Below, piece by piece: positions 32,516 through 42,900 of a DNA stretch of 64,000 bases. The translations under genes and the position numbers were made by a program. The stretch covers positions 1,202,501 through 1,266,500 of the forward strand of contig CAUYUJ010006557.1 of NCBI GenBank assembly GCA_963575745.1, in the 5' to 3' direction. The notes under the pieces were generated by a model. It was given only the letters and a program-made list of their open reading frames with translations. It made no database searches and had not been told where the DNA came from. Numbering within the stretch: position 1 is the stretch's first letter; each line of letters opens with the position of its first letter. Source of the DNA: Prorocentrum cordatum. Taxonomy: Eukaryota; Sar; Dinophyceae; Prorocentrales; Prorocentraceae.

Positions 32516-32982
32516 AGGGATTGGGAGGCTCCACGGGCTCGTCCTTCGGAAGCCCCCGCCGTTGCCGATTGAGCCCGCGATCGGTCCTGTGCCTCCACCT
32601 CCAGATGGGACTGCTATTCAGAGCGAAGCTGATCGTGCCTTAGATGCTTGCCACAGTGGTGACGTGCACGCTGTACAGTGCCTGCTCGGCGCCCTCTATA
32701 AGCACTGGGCCGACCTTTCGGGGAAGGAGCTAGCGAGGGGCAGACAAACCACCCTGCCCTGTTGGGGGAGCAGGGGAAAGATGCCACAGCAGCATTGGGC
32801 CAACATTCTCGATCAAGATCGGGAGGCCCCCCACCGACAGCCCCATTTGTTTTCGATCAAATGGCTCGTGAGCAAGTTCAGGCTCCTTCTCCAACTTGAT
32901 GCGGTTGCTATAGGATCCGCCCAGTCCCAGGAAGTTCGGAGGTTGTTGCTCGAACCTCCTAGCTTTTTGAAGCAGGGGCTGG

Positions 32983-35757
32983 ATGTCCACAGTGACCTTG
33001 TCATGCGGGTGCAGTCTTTTTCAGGTCAACATGATCTCCTCGACCTCGCCCTTGGGGAATCCATTCTCTCTGACTCAGCCGAGCACCTCGCGACTTTTGC
33101 CGTGCAGGCCAAATCGCAGGCTCCCGCTGAGTGGAAGGAGCGGCTTCTTCAGTCCATCGGCCAGGGCGCCAGGAGAGCTCACCGGCATGTTAGAGGCAGC
33201 CAGCTGTGGACCCCCACCACGACCCTCAGCAGAGATGGAGCTGTCGTCTCGGACCCCCTGTCGCTGCTGGCCTCGGAGGCCCGTAAGTTCAGTCAGTTAT
33301 GGGGTGCCCCCCCCGACCCCCCCCCCCCCCCCGCAGGAGGCCAAGTTCCAATTCGTTGAACCCCTCCCTCGCCTCACTGCTGAAACCCTGCGGTCGGCCT
33401 CCAGGCGGTATGCCGCTCGTCCTGCCACTGCTGTTGACGGTTTCCACATGAAACACTTTGCCTCTCTTTCTGACGGGTCATTGGATGTCCTGGGCACCAT
33501 GTATTCCATCATGGAAGCTTCTGGGCTGTTTCCAGGGCAAACCTCCCTGGTTGTGCTTTCCCTTCTCAACAAACCCTCTGGAGGGCATCGGCCCATCGGC
33601 CTTTTCTGCAGCTCTCACCGCCTCTGGGGGCGGCGCCGCAGGTCCTACGCGGCCCAGTGGGAAAGCAAGTTTCAGCGCAGCTATTCGCTGGGTCCCAGTT
33701 TTCTTCCGCTGTCGATGTTGTCTGGAGGCAGACCTTGCGAGCTGAATGGGGCTGTGGCCAGCAGCCAGGCCAGCTGCGCGATTCTGCGGGGCCTCGACAA
33801 TTTTTTCGAGTTGGTGCACTTGGGCACGCTCCTTCAGCGATGCCACCAATTTAAGTTCCCCGTCCAGTTAGCTCGGCTTGCTGTGCAAGGATATCGGCAT
33901 GGCAGGTTTATTTCTCTTGGCGGCGTGGTCGTCGGCCCGTTCCACGTCACCAACGGCGTCGTCGCCGGCTGTGGTCTAGCGACCACCATGGTGCGCATCA
34001 GTGCTATTCCTGCTCTCGGCGCGTTGCAGCTGCCACCAGGTATCACGCTCGACGTTTACATTGACGATTACGGTCTCAGCTGCAACGGGTCCAATGCCTA
34101 CATTGTCGGGCACCAGCCTGAGGCCGCGGCCAACCTCAGGGAAGCCATCGAGGTCGATATGGGGGCGGTCATTTTCCCAGATAAAGCTTCCCTCGTTGCC
34201 TCGTCGGACGCGCTCGCCACGCAAGTCAGGGACTGTCTCGGCGGCCTCGCGGGGCCCATCATCCAAGGGACCGTCAACTTGGGCATCGACTTTGCCCCAG
34301 GTTCCTCCCGTCGGCTTCCCGGCAGAGAGACAGAGTTCCCCGACCGCAAGCGAGTTTTCAACAAAAAATCAGAAGGCTCAAGCGAGCCAAGCGGCCCCAA
34401 GGGCGGCATGCTGTCAAATTTTTTTACCGCGGGTCCCCTCCCCAGTCTTACGTTCGGGTCTGAGGTTCATGGGCTCTCGAATTTCGAATGGGACAGACTG
34501 CAGGTCGCCGCCGCCAGTACCATGCAGCCATCTGCCAAGATGAGGTCACGGACCTCTGTCCTGATTTTATCCCAGGACCCGACCTGGTACCCTGCTGTGG
34601 CGCCCATCGTGAGGTACTCCAAGGAGATTCGGGCCAACCAAACCAAGCTCTTCCCATTTGTCATCCCGTGGGCTGAGCTGAGGGACGCTTGGAGGGTTGT
34701 TTTCTGTTCCCCTGGGCCCAAAATCTGGCGCGGGGTTCGTGGGCCCCTAGGGGCCACGAAGTTGGCCTTGAGGAGGATTTCTTGGAGCATGCCCAACTAC
34801 TGTACCCTTCTGGATGATTTTGGAACTGAGGTTTCGCTCACGGTGACGTCCCCAGCCCTTCTTAAGAAGCTGTTGAAGGCTGCTGTTCAGAGGACCCACG
34901 AGAGGGCCAGCGGCGCTGCTCTGCTCTCGCATATTCCAGGAGCTCGAGTTTGCCACGATGTTGTGGCAGCTACGTTGTGCTCCAAGAAGGGCACGCCGTA
35001 CCAGCGAGGTTGTGCCAAGGCTGTTGCTTGCAATGCCACGTGGACCAGGACCAGAGCCGCCGATGCAGGGTATGCCGTTTGTTCGGTCTGCGAGCTTTGT
35101 GGGAGTGCGCCTGATACCATGCTTCATCGGCTTTGGTTCTGCCCAGCGTGCCATGGCAAGAGGCAGGCGGTGCTTGACAGTTCCAAGCCAAAGTTTTCCT
35201 TCCTGCCCCCGCCTGACCTCGCGCCCGAGAACAACGAAGAAGACCACTTGCTGTACACTCGGGGCCTGTTTCAGCATCCAGGGGACGTTTTTCTTTTTCC
35301 TGCTCGTGATGATGTAGAAGACACTGGCCTCGAGATCATCTGGGCCAATAACCGTTCTTCTAAATCGCTAAGTATATCTGGACACATCTTCGTGGACGGG
35401 TCTTGCGTTGCGCACACTGTCAACGAACTCTCCAGGGCTGGGTGGGGGATCGTGATGGTAGGTGACGACGGAGACGAAATCTGTCGCATTCGTTGTCCAC
35501 TATGGGCCCCCAACCTCCAGACTGCCCAAGGGGGAGAGTTTGGGGCTTACGCTGTTGCTGCAATGCATGCTCAACCAGGCAGCTCAATATACTCTGATTG
35601 CAAGAATGTGGTTGTACAAGCCAACGAGCCGCTGCTCAGGGCTCTGTCCTACCAGCGTGTGTATTCAGGGTCTTTACTCCCCACCCACCGCAAGCTTTTA
35701 GAAGGGGTTTTAAAGTCAAGGCACATGTCGAAGAATCCAGTGACCTCACCGAGTTAG
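32983..35757 (+). CDS. LINE ORF2 reverse transcriptase to RNase H frame
   Basis: A 924-codon frame. True RT sequence begins at about 33337 (FQFVEPLPRLTAETL), after a frame change at a C homopolymer (33308-33333). RT blocks: TAVDGFHMKHF, GHRPIGLF, LDNFFELVHLG, GVVAGCGLATT, and the catalytic VYIDDYGLSC with Asp-Asp at 34063-34068. Between 33690 and 33760 the family sequence (VDVVWRQTLRAE) is in frame 3, so a compensated indel pair lies inside the RT. Next comes a C-x2-C-x8-H-x5-C-x2-C finger (35089-35150). Then RNase H begins (IFVDGSC, Asp 35395; GGEFGAY, Glu; YSDCKN, Asp). Confidence 0.85.
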   Translation: MSTVTLSCGCSLFQVNMISSTSPLGNPFSLTQPSTSRLLPCRPNRRLPLSGRSGFFSPSARAPGELTGMLEAASCGPPPRPSAEMELSSRTPCRCWPRRPVSSVSYGVPPPTPPPPPQEAKFQFVEPLPRLTAETLRSASRRYAARPATAVDGFHMKHFASLSDGSLDVLGTMYSIMEASGLFPGQTSLVVLSLLNKPSGGHRPIGLFCSSHRLWGRRRRSYAAQWESKFQRSYSLGPSFLPLSMLSGGRPCELNGAVASSQASCAILRGLDNFFELVHLGTLLQRCHQFKFPVQLARLAVQGYRHGRFISLGGVVVGPFHVTNGVVAGCGLATTMVRISAIPALGALQLPPGITLDVYIDDYGLSCNGSNAYIVGHQPEAAANLREAIEVDMGAVIFPDKASLVASSDALATQVRDCLGGLAGPIIQGTVNLGIDFAPGSSRRLPGRETEFPDRKRVFNKKSEGSSEPSGPKGGMLSNFFTAGPLPSLTFGSEVHGLSNFEWDRLQVAAASTMQPSAKMRSRTSVLILSQDPTWYPAVAPIVRYSKEIRANQTKLFPFVIPWAELRDAWRVVFCSPGPKIWRGVRGPLGATKLALRRISWSMPNYCTLLDDFGTEVSLTVTSPALLKKLLKAAVQRTHERASGAALLSHIPGARVCHDVVAATLCSKKGTPYQRGCAKAVACNATWTRTRAADAGYAVCSVCELCGSAPDTMLHRLWFCPACHGKRQAVLDSSKPKFSFLPPPDLAPENNEEDHLLYTRGLFQHPGDVFLFPARDDVEDTGLEIIWANNRSSKSLSISGHIFVDGSCVAHTVNELSRAGWGIVMVGDDGDEICRIRCPLWAPNLQTAQGGEFGAYAVAAMHAQPGSSIYSDCKNVVVQANEPLLRALSYQRVYSGSLLPTHRKLLEGVLKSRHMSKNPVTSPS

Positions 35758-35975
35758 AGCGTTTCTGGAAGCGAGGCAACGACCTAGCTGATGTTGTTGC
35801 CAAAATCTCGCTAGCCCGCCACCCGCAACCCGACCCCGAGGATGTGGAATGGCTGGAGCGATGCCTCTCGATCGCCCAGTGTGTCATGCGTCTTTCGGCC
35901 GAGCTGATGCCAGAGTGGCCTCGGCTCAACCTGACAGGAGTCCCGCTTGTCCCCAAGCCCCCAGGCCTAAAATAG
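35598..35975 (+). pseudogene. LINE RNase H C-terminal part
   Basis: After a frame change at about 35690-35715 the domain continues as FKVKAHVEESSD (His at 35723) and KRGNDLADVVAK (Asp at 35781), the last two catalytic positions of RNase H. It ends in GVPLVPKPPGLK and stops at 35975. RNase H removes the RNA template strand. The break means the full enzyme cannot be made from this copy without frameshifting. Confidence 0.8.
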
Positions 35976-36784
35976 AACCGGAGTCCCACCAGTGGACTCG
36001 TGTCTCTTTGTTCTGGCAGTGCATTGGATGTCTCAAGGTTGCCAAGGGCGTACCGCGGAAGAACCCTGACGGCTCTCGGCCTGGAGGTCTTGACCCGCCT
36101 GCCCCTGGGAAGTGCCTTAGAGATTACAAGCTGACTTCCGCGGTTCTTTCAGCCCTCAGGCACAACTGCATCGCTTTGCTATGCTCCGATGGTGCTGCCC
36201 TCACTATGTGTATGCGATGCTATGCCTAGTCCTCCCACGGGCAGCCTCGCAATTTGCTAAGACAGTGTGACGGTCAACCACAGAGTGCGGGCGCCAAGTC
36301 CGCCTGGAGTTCTGGGGGGGCTGGACGCCACCCCAAGCGCAAAGGTATTTCAGTTGAGGTCGGCCCCTGGTACGAAGACCTGGAGCACGAGGAGCGGCCT
36401 CGGCGCCTCACCGACCAAGAAGGGGAGTTGCGGACAGCCAAGCTGGTGCAGAGGCTAGTCACCGCTGCAGGGGGGACACCAGTCCCAGCTGACGTGGAGC
36501 TGGAGGTGGATCCTCCCCCGTCAGCACCGCCACAGGGGCAGCAGCATGATCGAGTCGTCGACCCTTCGTCCGGGTCGTCGTGTACCATCGTTAAAGCTGC
36601 TGTCCCCTCATCTCTCCCTCTTGGACCGCGCGATGCGGAAGAGGAAGCAGCCTGTTTTTTGTTTGGCTTGCCCGGCGAGAGTCCCTCCCAGCAGGCTGTG
36701 CAGCATTTGCCCGAGCCAGCCTCGTCGGCTGGAGCGTTCGGCCGAGCCCGAGTTGCCCTCACCCTCGAAGAGGACGAGGCCTCG
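35976..36784 (+). pseudogene. LINE C-terminal zinc-binding region, truncated by gap
   Basis: One frame back from RNase H, EPESHQWTRVS then WQCIGC, KCLRD and CMRC are followed by an in-frame TAG (36227-36229). Without the stop it would continue SSHGQPRNLLRQC. The pattern of paired Cys followed by a final Cys is the C-terminal zinc motif of dinoflagellate LINEs. The open frame then runs on as an acidic, Pro-rich tail to the gap at 36785. Confidence 0.65.
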
Positions 36785-36884
36785 NNNNNNNNNNNNNNNN
36801 NNNNNNNNNNNNNNNNNNNNNNNNNNNNNNNNNNNNNNNNNNNNNNNNNNNNNNNNNNNNNNNNNNNNNNNNNNNNNNNNNNNN
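36785..36884. other. assembly gap (100 N)
   Basis: Exactly 100 N, a conventional scaffold-gap size. True distance is unknown. LINE sequence on the left, ATT/CAT repeats on the right. Confidence 1.
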
Positions 36885-36902
36885 AGTACTATCATTATTA
36901 TT

Positions 36903-36950
<48 letters not shown>

Positions 36951-37375
36951 ATCATCATCATCATCATCGTCATCATTATTATTATTATTATTGTTATTAC
37001 TATTATTATCATTAGTCGTATTATTATCATTATTAGTATTATTATTATTATCATTATTAGTATTCTTATTGTTATTAGTATGATTGGTGTTGGTATCATT
37101 ATTATTATTGTTAGTATTATTATTATTTTTAGTATTATTATTTATGATATTCTTAGTATGATTAGTATTAGTAGTAGTAGTATACTTATGTTTATTCTTA
37201 CTATTAGTATTGTTATGATTGTTCGTCTTATTCTTCTTAGTATTATGATTAATATTCTTATTATTAGTCTTATTATTATTCTTAATATCATTATTATCAA
37301 TATTATTAGTATTAATAATAATATTACGGTTGTTATTAGTATTATTATTATTCTTACTATGAGTATTCGTCTTCT
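36885..37375 (+). repeat. (CAT)n/(ATT)n array
   Basis: CAT and CAG runs, then about 350 bases of ATT/TTA trinucleotides with TCTTAG and TGTTATTAG variants. AT-rich, in contrast to the rest of the window. Confidence 0.9.
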
Positions 37376-37430
37376 TCTTCTTCCTACTCCTCCTCCTCCT
37401 CTTCCTCCTCCTCCTCCTCCTCCTCCTGGA
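37376..37430 (+). repeat. (TCC)n/(TTC)n run
   Basis: Short TTC then TCC repeats ending TCCTGGAG. Confidence 0.85.
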
Positions 37431-38569
37431 GACCCCTTGTCGCCACGGACGGATCTGGCCGCTCCTTGGCGCGCAACCGGCTCTGCGGAGGGGGACGTCG
37501 TGCCAGGGAGGCCGAGGGAGACGTCGTGCCCCCAGCCAGGGGATGTCCCCTGCAGTCGCCCCCCCCGAAGGCGCCCAAAACGCCCCAAGAGATTTCGGCG
37601 AGTATACCAAAATCTCGTTGCCTGCTAGGGAGGGCGAGGGCCAATATGCTGCGGCACCTCCTGTGGTCGACCCCTTGCAGTATGGACCCAAAATGGCCAC
37701 CGAGGCCCCCCCCCCCCGCTCCTCCGCTGCGGAGGGGCCCTCCGTGGCGCCAGGGCGGAGGAGCTGGCCCCCGCCGACGCCCAGAAAGGTGCGGTCGTCA
37801 GGGGCAGCGAGGGGGGCGGCTGGCTCAGGGGGGGGGGGAGCACCGACTCCCGAATCCCATCTCCGAGCAGAGCCTGGCTGGCCCAGACATCCAACGATAG
37901 GGCATGTTCCATGCGCGGCCCCAGGGGTGCAGAGGTCCAGGCCCCTTCCCTCCGGGCAGGCTCTCGCCCCGGGTCCACTCTTGGTGGCCCCAGGGCCCGA
38001 CAGCGGGCCCTGGAAGCCCAAACCCCCAAAAATCGTGGAAAAGCGCGGGGAATCAAAACAGAAGGTAGTCGGATATCTGGAGGGTCACAGGCTCGGAGGT
38101 GACGATAGGGGCCAATAGCCCAGGGGGGTTCGATGCATATTTCCAGGGGCGCCTTCAGGAAGCTCCCGGAGGGATCCATACACGTCATATGTGTACTGCC
38201 CACCCCTGGACTGTTCGCCCTTACCGTCGCCTCCGACGGGCCTCCAATCCCCATCGGATTTCGAGGGTAGGATTCGGATTTCGCAACATGTCCGACGAAT
38301 TCCGAACCCTACCCCCGCCGCCCATGGAGATGCCTGCATCGTTGATCGGCGAGGGTAGGGTTCGGATTTCGCCGCCGAGTTCCCCGTCGGTCCCCAGCGC
38401 GCCATTGATCTGCGGAGGGGCGGGGCCGCGGCGAGCCGCCGGGCCGCCCGGGGTGGGCGCCGAGGGCCGCGTCTTGCGCGGCGGGCGGCGCGGGGAGGGA
38501 GGGGAGGGGCAGTGAGGGGGAGGGGGGAAGAGGAGGGAAAGGAAAGCATCATGATCGCTCACTACGCAC
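37431..38569. other. no confident gene; small foldbacks and exon-like piece
   Basis: Contains a hairpin GGGTAGGATTCGGA / TCCGAACCCTACCC (about 38265-38320) whose left word recurs near 38355. Also a minus-strand open GC-rich stretch (KTRPSAPTPGGPAARRG.., about 38395-38505) and duplicated GACGTCGTGCC blocks near 37495-37530. None could be assigned. Confidence 0.35.
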
Positions 38570-38975
38570 TCCTCATCTTTCTCCACCTCATCCTCGTTCT
38601 CCTCCTCCTCCTCCTCCTCCTCCTCCTTCTCCTCCTCCTGCTGCTCCTCCTCCTCCTCCTCCTCCTCCTCCTCCGCTTCCTCCTCCTCCTCCTTCTCCTC
38701 CTCCTGCTGCTCCTCCTGCTGCTGCTCTTCTCCCTCCTTCTCCTCCTCGCCTCCTCCTCCTCCTCCTCCTCCTCCTCCTCCTCCTCCTCCTCTCCTCCTC
38801 CTCTCCTCCTCCTCTCCTCCTCCTCTCCTCCTCTGCTGCTCCTCCTGCTGCTGCCCTCCTCCTCCCTCCTCCTCCTCCTCCTCCTCCTCCTCCTGTCTTC
38901 TTCTCCTCCTCCTCCTCCTCCTCCCCTCCTCCTCCTCCTCCTCCTCCTCCTCCTCCGCCTCCTCCTCCTCCTCCT
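38570..38975 (+). repeat. long (TCC)n array
   Basis: About 400 bases of TCC with CTGCTGC and CTTC interruptions, closed by CCTCCTTAG|GAG. Poly-Leu and poly-Glu frames are artefacts. Confidence 0.95.
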
Positions 38976-39218
38976 TAGGAGACCCTCGAAACATAGACTC
39001 TCGAAAATCAGGGCGGATCTATTGGATCAGTACCGCGAAGCGGATCCAGCGCAGATCCAAGAAGCCCGCCAGGGCCTGCGAGAGTTTGTGCTTACGGCAG
39101 GCTCGTGCGCTGTCGACGGCAGCGTTGGTTTCTGACACCGCCTGGATCGTTCAACCTTGGACGATCGCAGCTCTCCGAAAGCGCAGATGGCTTAATGTTG
39201 CACGAATGATGGCTGGTG
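38976..39218. other. foldback-F traces and exon-like piece
   Basis: GGCGGATCTATTGGATCAGTACC and GGATCCAGCGCAGATCCAAG recall foldback family F. A short minus-strand stretch (TNAAVDSARACRKHKLSQAL, about 39070-39140) looks coding but cannot be attached to a gene. Confidence 0.3.
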
Positions 39219-39410
39219 GTCGTGGGAGAAATACATTCTGTATCCGCGGCCTCGCGGGCCGGGCCCCTGAGCCGCGACCCCGCAGGTACGGGGCGTTTCT
39301 GCGCGAATGCTCAGCGCGGAACGCATCCGTGCAATCGCGTATCCGCGGGACCGCGCTCTGGAATCCAGACCGCGAGGGCGCGGATGTGGATATGTTCACC
39401 TCTCGTGTAT
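39219..39410 (+). repeat. intron-like repeat G, inverted copy outside the gene
   Basis: Matches intron 4 of the FIH-like gene (43328-43523, sense = minus) along its whole length, but lies on the plus strand. It begins GTCGTGGGAG, has CCGCGGCCTCGCGGGCCGGG and ends GCGCGGATGTGGAT..CTCGTG. The terminal AG of the intron copy is absent here. Confidence 0.75.
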
Positions 39411-39427
39411 TGGCGTTCAACCTGAAA

Positions 39428-39653
39428 ATAGAGGCCTCATAGGTGCGGTTCCGAGTAGACTGGGGCGGAGGATCGCGCCGCATCGTCAATACATCGCCGA
39501 TGCATCGCCGAGGCATCGGCGACGTCGGCGATGCATCGGCGCCGTCGGCGTGAAGAACTTCTGGCTCCACGTCGAGCCGCACCGCCGATGCATCGGCGAT
39601 GCGGCGCGATCCTCCGACGCTGTCCACTGCGAACCCCTTCTCGGAGGCCTAGA
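39428..39653. repeat. foldback family B copy 3
   Basis: Ends TAGAGGCCTCAT and GGAGGCCTAGA, core of CATCGCCGATG/CATCGGCG words and an asymmetric AACTTCTGGCTCCACGTCGA loop. It lies 56 bases beyond the stop codon of the FIH-like gene, so probably in its 3' UTR or just after it. Confidence 0.8.
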
Positions 39654-39708
39654 GGAACGCCCCCAGTCCGGTCGTCGCCGAGGCGGCACGACGCTTTTTT
39701 CCTCCCGC

Positions 39709-39915
39709 TCACACGATGCCCTCCTTGCAGGGCCGCGCGGGGCCCGCGAGGGCCGCCAGGACGGCGGAGCGCTGGAAGCGCGCCGGCGGCAGGAACTCGC
39801 GCACGAAGGCGGCGACGCTGCCGGGGCCCAGGATACGAGCGAGGCGGAACAGCACGAAGTTGCGCGCGGGCAGGAAGGCGTCATCTGCAGGTTCGCGCCC
39901 GTCTCCCTCGATGTC
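39709..39915 (-). CDS. FIH-like gene, exon 8 (terminal)
   Basis: Acceptor TCTCAG|GACATC. 68 codons then TGA at 39711-39709. Encodes DDAFLPARNFVLFRLARILG and VAAFVREFLPPARFQ, positioned like the C-terminal dimerisation helices of FIH. The first six bases, GACATC, repeat the first six of the preceding intron. Confidence 0.8.
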   Translation of the reverse strand, partial: DIEGDGREPADDAFLPARNFVLFRLARILGPGSVAAFVREFLPPARFQRSAVLAALAGPARPCKEGIV

Positions 39916-42900
39916 CTGAGAAAGGGTCGATCAATGACCCTCCGAAAGTATGTTAGCGCCAGCGCGTGCTTGTCCGAAAAAAAAGTCATACTCCTTGAGA
40001 GGGATTCAGTGAAGCAGTGCTTTTAGCACCGCACCCAATCGCAACAAATACATCAAATGAATGATTAGTCCGCCCCCTTCGACCGCGAAGTGCTGCCGCG
40101 CAGAAATGGGACTCATGCAATGCACATTCCTGACGTCGCAGGATTGTCTTGTGATTCTCTATTTCGGCCCAACTCTCGCACGCTTCGTAGCCCCGTCGGG
40201 AAGTCTCGTGAAGGCCCCAGTGGTTCCGCTCGCTTGGCGTCGCTGCGCCCGAGGGGGGTCCTTGCTGGACCACGTGGCAGGATGGCTCCAGGGGCCAGCG
40301 GTCGCCAAGTGCAGGGCTGACGCTCCAGGATGCTGGTCGCGTTACCATTTCTCCTGAAAGGGGAGGCGGGGGAGTTCTTGGTCGCTTCATGATGAAAGCC
40401 GAAACAGGCGGCATGCTACTGATACGGGCGGAACTGAGTGGAGCAAGTGCACACTGAGCCACCACGCGTCCCGAGGACCACCGAGTCGAGAACGGGGGGG
40501 AGGGGCTGGCCCAGGGGAAGTGACTCCGACCCAGAATCGGCGATACGTCACAGTGAAGGGGCCCACAAACACACAAATAAATACACACGAATCACAATAT
40601 TCCCCATATTTTCCTATATTTTCTGGGTTTTTGTCTTCCCCACCACTTCCCATATGTTCCGATATTTTCTGGGGAATCGAGGATGAATTGTGTCTGTGTG
40701 TGTTTTTGTTTCCCTCCTGAGATGTGGCCCACAAGCTAGCGAAACCGCACGCTCCTGGGCGGGCTGGGGGGCCCAGGCCCCGGTGGGCGACGCATGGGCG
40801 AGTGGGGGTCGATGCGACCCCTCCCAGAGGGGCAGATTTGAGTTTCGAAGTCTGAGGTTTTCAGACGTTTTCGTTGGTTCCAGGCTGCTTTCCAGCCGCA
40901 GGGTGCCTTTCAACGGCTGTTTCTCGCCGAGAGCGTCCTGGGGATTTCGATGCGACCCCTCCCCATGGGCCAATCTCAGCGCCCCTCTAACGGGGACTCC
41001 ACTAACGGGTACTTTGGCCAGTGGCCCGGCGAACCCACCCCTCCCCGATGTGGGCAGCGCTGCAGTGCCAGAAAGAGGCCCTGAAGCGGCAACGTTCGGC
41101 ACATCTCCAAAGTACCCGTTAGTGAGTACCCGTTACGGTGCCGCTGACAATCCTCCCCTGTCGTGGCCCCGGATGTCCTCGATAAGGAGCTCCACCATTC
41201 GCCCTGTGGAATTGCTGCCAGCCACGTCCGACAAGAGCAGCTCCGTGTGCCGCGCGAGCTCCAGCTCGAGGTGCAGGGGCAGCGGATACCGCGGGTGCGA
41301 CAGTGCCTCGTGGATGGCGAACCAGAAGTTCACGCTGACGCTCCACGCCTCTTGCCGGCGGCGAGCCCGGAGGGGAAGCGAGAGGGGGCGGGCCTTCTCG
41401 GCCTTCCCCGAAGACACTGAAAACTTCTCAGACGGCCAGAGCGCTTCCGAGAAGCCCCGCCGCCTTCTGCGAAGGCCTTCTCTAGGGGGAAAACAAACCT
41501 ACCTCGCTTTCCACCACCCTCGCTTCCAAGAGATACCAAACGATGCCAAATTGCAGCCTGTACTGGTCAGGCCGCTTGACGAGGAGGCGCGTGGTATGGA
41601 TTGGTTTTGCCTGGAAGCGAAAGCGGGGTAGGTAATTCACGCTCTGATTCTCCTTCTCACCTCCCCCCCTCGCTCGCCGCCGACCTTGCCTCCCAGGAGA
41701 CGGGCCCCGCGGGCGACTGGCCCGGGATCCGTGCCGGGGCAGGGCCCCGAGGGCGCGAATATACGGCGGAGAAGCCCACGGCACCGCCCCCGGGGGCGAC
41801 GAGGAGGGCGAAGATACAGTTGGGGCGTTGACCTAAGGAACCCTAAATAAGGAACGAGGGCTCTTTTTTCATCAATTGAACTTCGACTTCCCATCGAAAA
41901 CCTGCGGAAAACCAAAGGCGAACTGTAAAACTACCAAGGAACACTGAGCCCCTCCCAGACGAAGAGGGTTCCTTCTTCAGCGCCCCGACCGTAGCCCAGG
42001 GGGGGGGCAAGACGCGCATGCTCAGTGGCGCCGACGGTCCGCGTCTTTCCGGCGAGGCGCCACGGCGAGTGCGCGCGCGGCCCGCCCCTGGGCTACTTTC
42101 GCCCCTCTCGATCGCCTCCGAAGCTCCCTCCGTGGGCCATTCGCCCCGCGTGCCGTCTCCCAGGCTCCCTCCGTCGGGCCCCGCGGGCTTCCCGGCGAGC
42201 CTCGGCGGACGCCCCCGCCTGCACGTGGTGCCACCAGTGCGTCGGGACGTACAGCGCGTCGCCCGCCCCGAGAGTGGCCGCCGCACCGCGCCCGGCCAGG
42301 ACCTCGGGCGCGCGCGGGAAGGCGCGCGCGCCCACCCTGCTTCGGCGGCGCGCGAGAGCGGACCCCCCCCCGGCAGGAGTGACCTCTGGTGCGCGGCTCG
42401 AGGAGGGCCAAGGGGGGCGTGAAGCCCGAGCGCGCCAAGCTAGGGAGCCCACAAAGGACGTACGCGCACAGCTTTATGTACATGAACACGGCCCCTAGAT
42501 CCGCGAGACCGGCCGCGTTATACGAACATTCGTGCAATGCGTACTCTCGAAACCAACGTGGATTCATGTACGTGTACGTCCTTCTGTCGCTCCTGACAAG
42601 CCGCTGCCATGCACGGCGTCCCATCCCGGCAATCCGGGGGGGGCGCCCTGCTTCTCTCGGGAGGAGCAGGAAGAGGGAGCGCGACCACAGGGCTTCACCA
42701 GGCTCGGCCTCGACCGCTGTACGATTCGAAAGGTTCCAGGCACACTGGGCACAATCGGGGGAGCCTCCCATTCGGGGCTGGCACAATGGGTTAATTTCCC
42801 TGCCCTCCTGCCCCTTTCCCCTCGTCTTAGGCCCCGCCGAGAAATCATGTGGGGACGTTCAGGTCTTGTTCCTAAGACCCGTTGGGCTGCTGAATAAGAC

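Larger units (their letters stand above)
30004..36784 (+). mobile_element. non-LTR retrotransposon (LINE), frameshifted, cut by gap
   Basis: The coding order is zinc-ribbon/coiled-coil ORF1, apurinic-type endonuclease, reverse transcriptase, CCHC-like finger, RNase H, C-terminal zinc region. All domains are on the plus strand and in the order of dinoflagellate LINEs. At least seven frame changes and one in-frame stop break it. Two of the changes fall exactly on long C homopolymers, so part of the damage could be sequence error. Catalytic residues are largely intact. The 3' end is lost in the 100-N gap. The 5' edge is placed after the TCC array; no target duplication can be checked. Confidence 0.9.

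Noticed and set aside
31674-33333. Programmed frameshifting at the C homopolymers of the LINE
   Set aside because: No slippery heptamer with downstream structure is evident, and other frame changes occur without such tracts. Sequencing error or mutation is simpler.
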